64,000 bases of DNA from Rhodococcus qingshengii (lineage in GTDB: Bacteria > Actinomycetota > Actinomycetes > Mycobacteriales > Mycobacteriaceae): contig NZ_JAJNCL010000002.1 of NCBI RefSeq assembly GCF_021025955.1, forward strand, positions 62,001 through 126,000, read 5' to 3'. The first letter of the stretch is position 1; every line of letters starts with the position of its first letter. The position numbers and the translations under genes are program-made. Positions 1 to 8,900 of the stretch are shown here, piece by piece. Below the pieces are notes generated by a model. The model had not been told where the DNA came from. It saw only the letters and a program-made list of their open reading frames with translations, and searched no databases.

Positions 1-349
1 TGTCGGTTCCTCGCTCCGTGCTTGCATAATCGAGACCGGTTACTTCCTCGACCGGCAATGCGTCCATGTCGGCCCGAAGCAGAACGGTTGCACCGCTGTT
101 GTTTCGGAGATCACTGCTATTTCGGAGATCACTGCTATTTCTGAGATCACTGCTGTTTCGGAGAACGCCTACTACTCCGGTTCCGCCGACTCCGGAATGA
201 ACCTCGAAGCCGAGATCTCGCAATCGATCCGCGACGATTCCGGCGGTCCGATGCTCCGCGAAAGACAACTCGGGGTTCGCGTGCAGATCTTTGTACAGGT
301 CTACGAGTGAAGTGCTGACATCACCGATTCGGTCCACCACGTTTGTCAT
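1..349 (-). CDS. M20-family amidohydrolase/peptidase, N-terminal part (3' end outside window)
   Basis: Read on the minus strand from an ATG at 349, this frame stays open to the window edge and gives about 116 residues. It starts MTNVVDRIGD, continues with DLHANPELSF and ends with the metal-site segment LLRADMDALPVEE. That segment is typical of M20 metallo-amidohydrolases (HipO, AmiA and IAA-amino-acid hydrolase types), which cleave amide bonds of N-acyl amino acids or related substrates; the aspartate in RADMD is a zinc-site ligand in the family. The start overlaps the end of folD by 29 bp, so the two are probably cotranscribed. Residues 63-86 are a tandem hexapeptide expansion (LRNSSD three times, then LRNNSG) placed just before the metal-binding strand, where relatives usually have a short loop. 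The exact substrate cannot be told from the fragment. Confidence 0.85.
   Translation of the reverse strand, partial: MTNVVDRIGDVSTSLVDLYKDLHANPELSFAEHRTAGIVADRLRDLGFEVHSGVGGTGVVGVLRNSSDLRNSSDLRNSSDLRNNSGATVLLRADMDALPVEEVTGLDYASTERGTD
92..163 (-). repeat. 18-bp in-frame tandem repeat, four units
   Basis: Units lie at 146-163, 128-145, 110-127 and a degenerate one at 92-109. They encode LRNSSD, LRNSSD, LRNSSD and LRNNSG in the M20 amidohydrolase. The length of 18 bp keeps the frame, so copy number could vary without inactivating the gene. Confidence 0.9.
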
Positions 350-1256
350 GATTCTCACTGTATGCCCGAACCGCAGTCGCCCGAACTGCCACGGCGAGAG
401 TTTGTTCCAGCAGTACCGCAACCGTCATGGGGCCGACACCACCCGGCACCGGTGTGATTGCACCGGCGCGAGTGAGCGCGGCGCCGTACTCCACATCGCC
501 GACGTTACCCGCGTTGTACCCCGCATCGATCACCACTGCCCCAGGCTTGATCCACGCCCCTTTGATCAGTTCCGGAACACCGACAGCAGCGATGACGACG
601 TCCGCCGTACCGACATGAGCGGCCAGGTCGACGGTTCGCGAATGGCAGTACGTCACCGTTGCGCCTCGACGCAGGAGGAGCATTCCCATCGGCAGTCCGA
701 GGATGGGGCTTCTGCCGACTACAACGGCTTGCTTTCCGGCGAGTTCGACGCCTGTGGCGTCGAGGAGGCGCAGGATACCACTCGGCGTACACGATTCGAA
801 TCCCTCTCCGGTCAACGCCATGGCCGCAAATGATGCCGAAGTGACGCCGTCGACGTCCTTGTCGGCCGAGATGGCATCGAACGCGGCCCGTTCGTCGATG
901 TGGTCTGGCACCGGGTGTTGAAGCAGTATGCCGTCGATCAAAGGGTCCGCCGACAACGCCTTCAGCACGTCGACGAGTTCTCCCGTGGTCGCACTCACCG
1001 GTAGTTCTATTGTTCGCGACGTCATTCCGACAGCGGCGGACCGTTTGGCCTTCATGTGCACATAGGCCTTGGAGGCCGGGTCCGATCCCACGATGACGGC
1101 TGCCAGGCAGGGAACATGCCCCGTCTGTTCACGAAAGTGCCTGGTGCGCACTGACAGGTCCGCGAGCGCAGCATCGGCAATGTCGCGACCGTCGATAATT
1201 CGAGCGGGCTCGCTCTGGCTGGACACATTCTCGGCGGACAGATTCTTGGCGGCCAT
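321..1256 (-). CDS. folD: Bifunctional methylenetetrahydrofolate dehydrogenase/methenyl-THF cyclohydrolase FolD
   Basis: This cytosolic enzyme of one-carbon metabolism interconverts 5,10-methylene-THF, 5,10-methenyl-THF and 10-formyl-THF using NADP. The 311-residue product carries the YVHMK segment with the catalytic Tyr-x-x-x-Lys arrangement, the VVVGRSPILGLPM nucleotide-binding stretch and the C-terminal PVPGGVGPMT signature. I chose the ATG at 1256 (MAAKNLSAEN) because an AAGGGAG ribosome site lies 6-12 nt upstream; the same frame is open further upstream but that part overlaps the riboswitch. The leader holds a ZTP-type riboswitch, which fits the gene: ZTP/ZMP accumulates when 10-formyl-THF is short, and FolD helps make 10-formyl-THF. 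The M20 amidohydrolase gene starts inside the last 29 bp. Confidence 0.97.
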   Translation of the reverse strand: MAAKNLSAENVSSQSEPARIIDGRDIADAALADLSVRTRHFREQTGHVPCLAAVIVGSDPASKAYVHMKAKRSAAVGMTSRTIELPVSATTGELVDVLKALSADPLIDGILLQHPVPDHIDERAAFDAISADKDVDGVTSASFAAMALTGEGFESCTPSGILRLLDATGVELAGKQAVVVGRSPILGLPMGMLLLRRGATVTYCHSRTVDLAAHVGTADVVIAAVGVPELIKGAWIKPGAVVIDAGYNAGNVGDVEYGAALTRAGAITPVPGGVGPMTVAVLLEQTLAVAVRATAVRAYSENHDKRGGPNR

Positions 1257-1264
1257 GGTTCTCC

Positions 1265-1285
1265 CTTCACACAAGATGTGTGAAG
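1265..1285 (-). promoter_or_regulatory. folD: Hairpin abutting the folD ribosome binding site
   Basis: On the minus strand CTTCACACA-TCT-TGTGTGAAG forms a perfect 9-bp stem with a 3-nt loop. Its 3' arm ends in AAG, the start of the AAGGGAG Shine-Dalgarno of folD, so the stem can sequester part of the site. Its first base is shared with the last base of the riboswitch P3 helix, which would let the two structures compete or stack. There is no U-run, so translational control is more likely than termination. Confidence 0.6.
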
Positions 1286-1362
1286 CACCCAGGCGGTCGA
1301 TGCCTCGCGATGTGCACTCCCCGGTGGTAGGTCCCACCCGCGCCAGTCGTGCGTGGTCAGCG
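1285..1362 (-). ncRNA. ZTP (pfl-type) riboswitch in the folD leader
   Basis: The minus-strand leader contains the conserved blocks of the ZMP/ZTP riboswitch in the right order: CGACTGGCG, a GGGTGG/CCACC helix around a short loop, CGGGGAG, and a distal CCGCCTGGG block. Pairings I can draw are P1 (GCAC at 1352-1349 with GUGC at 1317-1314), P2 (GGGUGG at 1338-1333 with CCACC at 1327-1323) and P3 (GCAUC at 1303-1299 with GGUGC at 1289-1285, loop GACCGCCUG). The class is known to sit upstream of folD and purine genes and to switch them on when ZTP signals folate shortage. Assignment is by eye, not from a covariance model. Confidence 0.88.
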
Positions 1363-1534
1363 TACAGCGCGGTTGTTTCACCGCCACGAAACGCATCGAG
1401 AACGCCGCTCTCAAAACGAGACAAATCGACATAACCTATCAATAGGTAACGATCTGACCTGCAGTTATTCCATCCTGTGCAATTAGATGGCACGATGGGG
1501 GCAACCGCACGGGCACCAAGCATTGGAGGCACCG

Positions 1535-2038
1535 ATGGACAACGGCAAGATAAACCTGACCTATGACGGTCGGGTGTCACTGAGCTTCCAACTGGCGATT
1601 CCGCACGCACCGGACAAGGTCTGGAAAGTAATAACGGAACGCGAGTACCTCGACGCCTGGTTCCCGGCGGACGTCGATTTCGATCTCACTCCCGGCGCGG
1701 ATCTGCTGTTCAAGGTGACACCGGAACAAGTCGAGCGTTTCGGACTACCCGCAGATCACGTGACGCGTGGGACGGTCATCAGCGTCCACCCGCACCGAAT
1801 TCTCGAATTCCTCTGGGACGCAGACACTCTGCATTGGGAGCTGGCTCCGGACGGCACCGGCGGCTGTTGGCTGACCCTCACCCACACGATGGAAGACGAA
1901 GAGTCCGCGTACGCCCACGCCGCCGGCTGGCACGCGGGCTTGGAAGTTGTTGCGGCCCAACTCGATGGACGCGAAGTCGACTGGTCTCCGTGGGACCGCG
2001 CCGACGAACTCTCACCGCAGTATCGCAAGTCGGCCTGA
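1535..2038 (+). CDS. SRPBCC (AHSA1/START-like) family protein
   Basis: The 167-residue product has the pattern of the SRPBCC helix-grip fold of the AHSA1 type: an N-terminal strand (VSLSFQLAIPHAP), then KVWKVITEREYLDAWFP, the usual start of the cavity helix, then FLWDADTLHWELAP, and a long C-terminal helix (AHAAGWHAGLEVVAAQL). The fold binds small hydrophobic ligands; no catalytic role is indicated. I chose ATG 1535 because GGAGG lies 6 nt upstream; the frame is open 16 codons further but without a ribosome site. The gene stands alone, divergent from folD and convergent with tesB, with a shared terminator at 2043-2066. Function unknown. Confidence 0.85.
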   Translation: MDNGKINLTYDGRVSLSFQLAIPHAPDKVWKVITEREYLDAWFPADVDFDLTPGADLLFKVTPEQVERFGLPADHVTRGTVISVHPHRILEFLWDADTLHWELAPDGTGGCWLTLTHTMEDEESAYAHAAGWHAGLEVVAAQLDGREVDWSPWDRADELSPQYRKSA

Positions 2039-2042
2039 ACCT

Positions 2043-2066
2043 GGGCCCGAGCACAGTCTCGGGCCC
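2043..2066. terminator. Bidirectional hairpin terminator between SRPBCC gene and tesB
   Basis: GGGCCCGAG-cacagt-CTCGGGCCC is a perfect 9-bp GC-rich inverted repeat in the 33-bp gap between two convergent stop codons. It lacks a clean T-run, as is common in actinobacteria. Confidence 0.75.
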
Positions 2067-2071
2067 GCTTC

Positions 2072-2953
2072 TCACTCCCCCTTGCGCGGGAAGTGCCTGA
2101 TCATTCCTTCTTGAACCACCGTTGCTAACAGCAGTCCTTCCACCGAGAAATACCGTCCGGTCGCCAGACCACGCGAACCTGCAGCGACGGGCGATTCGGT
2201 CGCGTACAGAACCCAATCGCTGAATCGGAACGGACGGTGGAACCAGATCGAGTGGTTGACCGTCGCCGCGACGATACGATCATGACCCCAGGACAATCCA
2301 TGAGTGGTCAGAATCGAATCGAGCACAGTGGTGTCCGACGAATATGCAAGCGTCGCAGCGTGTACGAGTGAATCATCCGGGAGATCACCGTCGGGGCGCA
2401 TCCACACCCGATTGTGGTTGAGTTTCTCACCGGTACCTTTGAGTATCCACGCCGGATCGTTGGCGTACCTCATGTCGATCGGCTTGAGCGCCGCACTGAA
2501 ATGCGGCAGTTTTTCCTCGTACCCCACCAGATGATCGCCGATCGGCGGCAGTGACTCCGGAAGTGGAACATCCGGGATCTCGACGGCATGGTCGAGCCCC
2601 TTGCCGGAGTCCTGGAACGCCGCGAGCATCACGAACAATTCGTTCTCACCCTGATAGGCCGTCACCTGACGGTTGGCGAAAGCACGCCCGTCACGATGAC
2701 GCTCCACCCGATACTCGATGGGCGCCTTGACATCTCCACCCCGAATGAAATGGGCGTTGACGGCATGGATGGGGCGCTCACCGTCGACGGTCCGTCCGGC
2801 GGCCATCAGTGCCTGAGACACCAACTGACCGCCGAACGTGCGCGAACCTACTTGCTCGGGGTGGTGTCCACGGAACGCGTCGTCACCGATCTGCTCCAGA
2901 TCCAACAGACCGAGGAGAGTACCGAGATCGGTGGACGCATTCGCGTGGGTCAC
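2072..2953 (-). CDS. tesB: Acyl-CoA thioesterase II (TesB)
   Basis: A 293-residue double hot-dog thioesterase that hydrolyses medium- and long-chain acyl-CoAs to free acid and CoA. Visible landmarks are RTFGGQLVSQALMAA in the first hot-dog and, in the second, the catalytic triad segments of the family: YSSDTTVLDS (Asp), NHSIWFHRPFRFSDWVLY (Ser/Thr) and VVQEGMIR (Gln). The start is GTG at 2953, which directly abuts the TGA of pyk (TGAGTG), so translation is probably coupled to pyruvate kinase. This pyk-tesB pairing is familiar from actinobacteria. Confidence 0.96.
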   Translation of the reverse strand: MTHANASTDLGTLLGLLDLEQIGDDAFRGHHPEQVGSRTFGGQLVSQALMAAGRTVDGERPIHAVNAHFIRGGDVKAPIEYRVERHRDGRAFANRQVTAYQGENELFVMLAAFQDSGKGLDHAVEIPDVPLPESLPPIGDHLVGYEEKLPHFSAALKPIDMRYANDPAWILKGTGEKLNHNRVWMRPDGDLPDDSLVHAATLAYSSDTTVLDSILTTHGLSWGHDRIVAATVNHSIWFHRPFRFSDWVLYATESPVAAGSRGLATGRYFSVEGLLLATVVQEGMIRHFPRKGE

Positions 2954-4372
2954 TCAGTGGTCCTCTTCGCCGATACGGTGGACGTGAATGAGGTTGGTGG
3001 AGCCGACGGTTCCCGGAGGGGACCCGGCAACGATGACCACGAGGTCGCCCTTGACGTATCGCCCGAGGGAGAGCAAAGCATTGTCGACCTGACGCACCAT
3101 CTCGTCGGTGGTGGCCACCGCATCGACCAGGAACGTCTCGGTTCCCCACGTCAGCGTCAGCTGACTGCGTACTGCGGGCAGCGGTGTGAAGGCGAGCAGC
3201 GGTAGCGGGGTGTGCAGGCGAGCCAGTCGTCGCACCGTGTCACCGGACTGTGTGAATGCAACCAATGCCTTGGCGTCCAGACGTTCGCCGATGTCACGTG
3301 CTGCGTACGAGATGACACCGCGCTTGGTGCGCGGGACGTGAGTCAGGGGTGGGACTCGGGTCGATTCGTTCTCGACGGCCTCGACGATGCGGGCCATGGT
3401 GCGAACGGTCTCCATGACGTACTTGCCCACTGATGTCTCGCCCGAGAGCATGACTGCATCCGCGCCGTCGAGAACGGCGTTGGCAACGTCGGATGCCTCT
3501 GCACGGGTGGGACGCGAGTTCTCGATCATCGACTCGAGCATCTGTGTGGCGACGATGACCGGCTTCGCGTTCTCACGAGCAATCTGGATTGCGCGCTTCT
3601 GGACGAGCGGGACTTGCTCGAGCGGCAACTCGACACCGAGGTCACCGCGGGCGACCATGACGGCGTCGAATGCAAGCACGATGGCTTCGAGATTGTCGAT
3701 CGCCTCGGGCTTCTCGAGCTTCGCGATGACGGGAACGCGGCGCCCGACTCGATCCATGATGGCGTGAACCAATTCGACGTCCGCGGGTGAGCGAACGAAG
3801 GAGAGTGCAATGAAGTCGACGCCCAGCTTGAGGGCGAACTCGAGGTCGGCGATGTCCTTGCCCGACAGGGCAGGAACGGAGACGTTCATGCCAGGCAGCG
3901 AGAGGCCCTTGTTGTTGCTGACCGGACCGCCTTCGGTGACCCGACAGACGACGTCGTTACCGTCGATGGAAGTGACGACCAGGCCGACCTTTCCGTCGTC
4001 GACCAGCAGTCGGTCGCCGGCCTTGGCGTCGCGCGCCAATTCCTTGTACGTGGTCCCGACGCGATCATGTGTTCCCTCGACGTCGTCGACGGTGATACGA
4101 ACCTCTTCACCGTTGGCCCAGGTGGTCCGCTCGTCCTTGAATCGGCCGAGGCGAATCTTGGGCCCCTGGAGGTCGGCGAGAACACCGACGGCCTTTCCGG
4201 TGGCGTCCGACGCGGCGCGGACGCGAATGTAGTTTTCTTCGTGATCGGCATGCTCGCCGTGGCTGAAGTTGAGGCGAGCCACGTCCATGCCGCTCTCCAC
4301 GAGCTCACGGATGCGGTCGCCAGAAGCTGTCGCGGGTCCAAGTGTGCATACAATTTTTGTCCGTCGGTTCAC
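2954..4372 (-). CDS. pyk: Pyruvate kinase
   Basis: Catalyses the last step of glycolysis, phosphoenolpyruvate plus ADP to pyruvate plus ATP, in the cytosol. The 472-residue protein has the N-terminal TKIVCTLGPAT, the ARLNFSHG segment, the catalytic-lysine motif VIAKLEKPEAIDNL, the metal/phosphate segment ARGDLGVELP, VATQMLESM and the C-terminal allosteric domain. Length is normal for the short actinobacterial form. The start is GTG at 4372 (MNRRTKIVCTLGP); no better upstream start exists. It is followed without a gap by tesB. An 82-bp spacer separates it from gltD. Confidence 0.98.
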   Translation of the reverse strand: MNRRTKIVCTLGPATASGDRIRELVESGMDVARLNFSHGEHADHEENYIRVRAASDATGKAVGVLADLQGPKIRLGRFKDERTTWANGEEVRITVDDVEGTHDRVGTTYKELARDAKAGDRLLVDDGKVGLVVTSIDGNDVVCRVTEGGPVSNNKGLSLPGMNVSVPALSGKDIADLEFALKLGVDFIALSFVRSPADVELVHAIMDRVGRRVPVIAKLEKPEAIDNLEAIVLAFDAVMVARGDLGVELPLEQVPLVQKRAIQIARENAKPVIVATQMLESMIENSRPTRAEASDVANAVLDGADAVMLSGETSVGKYVMETVRTMARIVEAVENESTRVPPLTHVPRTKRGVISYAARDIGERLDAKALVAFTQSGDTVRRLARLHTPLPLLAFTPLPAVRSQLTLTWGTETFLVDAVATTDEMVRQVDNALLSLGRYVKGDLVVIVAGSPPGTVGSTNLIHVHRIGEEDH

Positions 4373-4454
4373 GGCTCGAGCCTAGTCGCTACCCCACCGC
4401 ACTTCTATCCGGCATTTGCGACGTGCACTTTCTGTTCTTACTCGATTCAGTTGT

Positions 4455-5957
4455 TCACCTCACGAACAGCGGAAGTTCCTTCGGATGTACCGGCGACGGA
4501 AGGTCGGACCCGCCGGTGAAATACACGTCGACGGCACGTGCGGCCGACCGCCCCTCTGCAATCGCCCATACGACGAGCGACGCCCCGCGATGCGCGTCAC
4601 CGCAGACGAACACGCCGGGTGTTCGGGTCTGCCACCCGACATCACACTCGATTCTGCCGAGCGGATCGGTGCCGACATCGAGTTCGGTAAGCAGTGGCGT
4701 GGATTCGACGCCGTCGAATCCGAGAGCGAGCAGCACCATCTCGCACACGAGATCCATCGTGTCCCCGGTCTGCACCAGGGTCCGTTGTCCGTTCTCCCCC
4801 CGCGACACGGCGACCGGAACCATCCGGATTGCACAAACCGCACCGTCACCGTCGTCGAGAAATTCCTGCGCCGCCCATCGGAACCGTTTGTCACTGCCCT
4901 CCTCGTCTGCCGGGGAGCTGCGCAGGACCCGCGGCCACAACGGCCACGGGTCGCGGTCTCGATCGCGATGCCCCGGGAGTGGGACGTGGTAATCCAGTTC
5001 CGTCACCGAGCGCGCACCCTGGCGATGCACCGTGCCGAGGCAGTCGGCCGCCGTGTCACCGCCACCGATGATCACGACGTTCTCACCTCGCGCCGAGATA
5101 CTCGACGCGCCGTCACCCTCGCATTCACGGTTGGCGGCACGCAGGTACTTCATCGCAAAATGGATTCCGCGAAGGCCACGACCCGGTACGTCGGTGTCTC
5201 GGGCACGATCCGCCCCGACCGCCAGGACTATTGCCTCGAAATTCGTCCTGAGGTCTTGTGCGCTCACGTCGACTCCGACGGCGCAGTCCGTGACGAATCG
5301 GGTCCCCTCGGCGGTCAACTGGGCCAGGCGTCGGTTGATCAAGGCTTTGGGTAACTTGAATTCCGGGATTCCGTAGCGAAGCAGTCCCCCGATTCGATCA
5401 CTCCGCTCGAACACCGTGACACGATGTCCGGCACGTGTCAGTTGTTGAGCCGCAGCAAGTCCCGCCGGTCCCGAACCGACTACCGCAACACGGTTACCGC
5501 TGTGAACTACGGGCGCCTGTGGCCCTAACGAACCAGACTCCCAGGCGTTGTCGACGATCGTCTGTTCGATGCGCTTGATCGTGACACCTCCCGACGTGCG
5601 CTCATCGTCGAGTGCGAGAACGCACGCCGTTTCGCACGGAGCGGGGCACAGATGCCCGGTGAACTCGGGGAAACTGTTGGTGGAATGCAGATTCTCCGAG
5701 GCTTCGGACCACCGTCCACGCCGAACCAGATCGTTCCATTCCGGGATGAGATTGCCGAGCGGACACCCCACCCCGGCCGAATGGCAGTACGGCACAGCAC
5801 AGTCCATGCATCGCGATGCCTGTGCAGAAACGTCTCGATTGCGCACGACGGGATCCATCGACTCGTATACCGATTCCCAGTCCCCGACACGCACATCGGT
5901 CGGCCTGGTCGGTGCGCCGGATCGTTTCACGCTGAGGAACCCACGTGGGTCAGGCAT
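4455..5957 (-). CDS. gltD: Glutamate synthase (NADPH) small subunit GltD
   Basis: The FAD and Fe-S subunit of GOGAT; it passes electrons from NADPH to the large subunit for glutamate formation from glutamine and 2-oxoglutarate. The 500-residue protein has the N-terminal cysteine-rich Fe-S region (CMDCAVPYCHSAGVGCPLG, then HLCPAPCETAC), the FAD-binding VVGSGPAGLAAAQQL and a second dinucleotide fold beginning VVIIGGGDTAADC. The start ATG at 5957 (MPDPRGFLSV) overlaps the end of gltB by 8 bp in ATGCCTGA, so the two are translationally coupled. Confidence 0.97.
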   Translation of the reverse strand: MPDPRGFLSVKRSGAPTRPTDVRVGDWESVYESMDPVVRNRDVSAQASRCMDCAVPYCHSAGVGCPLGNLIPEWNDLVRRGRWSEASENLHSTNSFPEFTGHLCPAPCETACVLALDDERTSGGVTIKRIEQTIVDNAWESGSLGPQAPVVHSGNRVAVVGSGPAGLAAAQQLTRAGHRVTVFERSDRIGGLLRYGIPEFKLPKALINRRLAQLTAEGTRFVTDCAVGVDVSAQDLRTNFEAIVLAVGADRARDTDVPGRGLRGIHFAMKYLRAANRECEGDGASSISARGENVVIIGGGDTAADCLGTVHRQGARSVTELDYHVPLPGHRDRDRDPWPLWPRVLRSSPADEEGSDKRFRWAAQEFLDDGDGAVCAIRMVPVAVSRGENGQRTLVQTGDTMDLVCEMVLLALGFDGVESTPLLTELDVGTDPLGRIECDVGWQTRTPGVFVCGDAHRGASLVVWAIAEGRSAARAVDVYFTGGSDLPSPVHPKELPLFVR

Positions 5958-8900
5958 GAGCCGGCTCCACCAATTGGTTCTCTTCCACGGCCTTCTGATA
6001 GTCGACAGGCAAAACCTTGGTGAATCTCGGACTCTGGCCGACCCAGTCGTCGAGAAGTTTTGCAGCGACCGACGAGCCGGTCGCGGCCAGATGATCACCG
6101 AGAATCTCGATTAGCCGACTACAGTCTTCCGCCGAAGGCCGCTCGAGAACGACCATGTCGCAGTTGACCTTCTCGGCGTTCAAGTCGAGTACGAAGGCAA
6201 TTCCGCCGGACATGCCTGCAGCAAGGTTCCTACCAGTTGGGCCGAGTATCACGACACGCCCACCGGTCATGTACTCACACGCGTGATCTCCGACGCCTTC
6301 CACCACAGCGACCGCGCCCGAGTTACGCACAGCGAATCGCTCCCCCACACGCCCCCTTGCATAGAGTGCACCGCCCGTAGCGCCGTACAGCAGCGTATTG
6401 CCGGCAATCACCTGCTCCTCGGCCACGAAGGGTGCATCCTCACTCGGCCGAAGCACAATTCGTCCACCGGAGAGACCCTTCCCCACGTAATCGTTTGCAT
6501 CGCCGACTACGACCAGCGAGATGCCGGGCGGCAGGAACGCACCGAGTGACTGGCCTGCCGTTCCACTGAGCACGACGTCGATGGTGCCTTCGGGTAGCCC
6601 GACAGCGCCGTAGCGTCTGGTCACCTCAGCGCCCAGCCTCGTTCCCACCGCTCGATCCGTATTGTGTACAGGCACTTCGATATGCACGGGTCGAGCGTCC
6701 TCGAGTGAGTTCGCGGCGAACTTGATCAGGGTGCGTTCGAGTTCGCTCGAAACAGGTACACACGGCTGGTAGGTCGCGCCGGCCGCCGCGGCCGGAACGT
6801 CGAAGAGTGGTGAGAGGTCCAACGTCCGACTCTTCCAATGCTCCACCGCCGGAGACATTTCCAATACGTCTGCGTGCCCCAAAGCATCGTCGATACTTCG
6901 AAACCCCAGTTTTGCCAACAACCGTCGTACGTCGTCGGCGATGAAGCGGAAGAAGTTCTCGACGTACTCCGGCCGGCCGGTGAATCGCTCGCGCAGTTCG
7001 GGATTCTGCGTCGCTACTCCGACGGGGCAGGTGTCGAGGTGACATACCCGCATCATGACGCAGCCGGCCGCGATGAGTGGCGCCGTGGAAAACCCGTACT
7101 CCTGCGCCCCCAGCAACGCGGCGACGACGACGTCCCGCGCCGTGCGCAAACCCCCGTCACACTGGACGACGATCCGATCGCGTAACCCGTTGAGCACTAA
7201 AGTCTGCTGAGTTTCGGCCAGCCCGATCTCCCACGGCGTACCCGCGTGATGGATGGACGAGAGTGCCGCCGCGCCCGTCCCGCCGTCGTGACCGGAAATC
7301 AGTACAACGTCGGCGTGCGCTTTGGCCACACCTGCCGCAACTGTCCCGACTCCGGCCGCGCTGACCAGCTTCACGTGTATCCGCGCACGATCGTTTGCGC
7401 ATCTGAGGTCGTAGATCAGCTGGGCGAGATCCTCGATCGAATAGATGTCGTGGTGAGGGGGCGGAGATATGAGACCGACCCCTGGCGTCGAGTACCGGGT
7501 TTCCGCGATCCACGGGTACACCTTGGACCCCGGAAGCTGCCCTCCTTCACCTGGTTTGGCACCTTGGGCCATCTTGATCTGAATGTCGGTGGCATTGACG
7601 AGGTAATCGCTGGTCACCCCGAAGCGACCACTCGCGACCTGCTTGACGGCGCTTCGACGCCTGTTGTCACGTAACCGCTCCGGTGACTCCCCGCCTTCAC
7701 CGGTGTTGGAACGTCCGCCGAGAGCGTTCATCGCAACCGCCATCGTCTCGTGCGCCTCAGCAGAGAGGGAGCCGTAGCTCATCGCACCGGTGTTGAATCG
7801 AGCGAGAATCATCTCGACGGGTTCGACATGACGGAGCGGAACCGGCGGACGAATCCCGCGTCGGAATCGAAATAATCCCCGCAGTGTTCCGCCCTGCGCG
7901 CTCAGTCGATCGACTTCGTCGCTGTAGCGACGAAACATGTCACTACGTCCCGACCGTGTCGCATGTTGAAGGAAGAACACGGACTCTGGCGTGAACAGAT
8001 GCAATTCACCACCGCGGCGATACCGGAACTCTCCACTGCTGCTCAACTGACGATGCCGCACCGCTGACGGCGAGAACGCGGCCGAATGACGCATCAGAAC
8101 TTCGCGGGCGACTTCGGTTATACCGATGCCGCCGATCCGGCTTCGTGTCTCGCAGAAATACTCGTCAACCAACTCTCGGCCCAAGCCCACGGCCTCGAAA
8201 ACCTGAGCGCCCGTGTAGGAGTGAACCGTAGCGATTCCCATCTTCGACATCACCTTGAGCACGCCGGAATTTGTTGCTCTCAGATAGTTGTCCGTTGCCG
8301 TCTTCGGATCTATCCCGGGAAGTTCGTCTCGCTCGCTGAGTGCTTCTACCGATTCGAGAGCAAGATACGGGTGGACAGCCGCCGCACCGTAGCCGATCAG
8401 CAGGGCGATGTGATGAACTTCGCGGGCGTCACCCGACTCGACAACGAGTGAGACCTTGGTTCGCAGGCCATGACGAACAAGATCGTGGTGCACGCTTGAC
8501 ACTGCGAGCAACGACGGAATGGGAGCCTGCTCGCAGTCCGATCCACGGTCGGAGATCACAAGGATTTCGACACCGGCGGTGGCGGCAGTTCGGGCGGTCT
8601 CACGAAGCCTCTCGAGACCCTCGGCGAGACCGCCCCGCGCATCGAATATTCCCTGCAGGACAGTGCTTGCCGGAGTTCGAGGGCCGCGGAGTTCGGCGAT
8701 CTTCTGCAATTCCAGCGGACCGATTACCGGTTTCTGCAGAACGATCCTCCGGCACGATCGGGCAGATGCTTCGAACAAGTTCTGCTCGGCACCGAGCGTG
8801 GTTGCGAGTGTCGTGACGACTTCCTCGCGAATCGCGTCCAACGGCGGATTGGTCACCTGGGCAAAGAGCTGAACGAAGTAGTCGTACAAGAGCTTCGGTC

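Noticed and set aside
4416-5354. A 312-codon plus-strand frame opposite gltD
   Set aside because: Shadow of gltD, which has intact Fe-S and FAD motifs over the same bases; no recognisable protein in the opposite frame.
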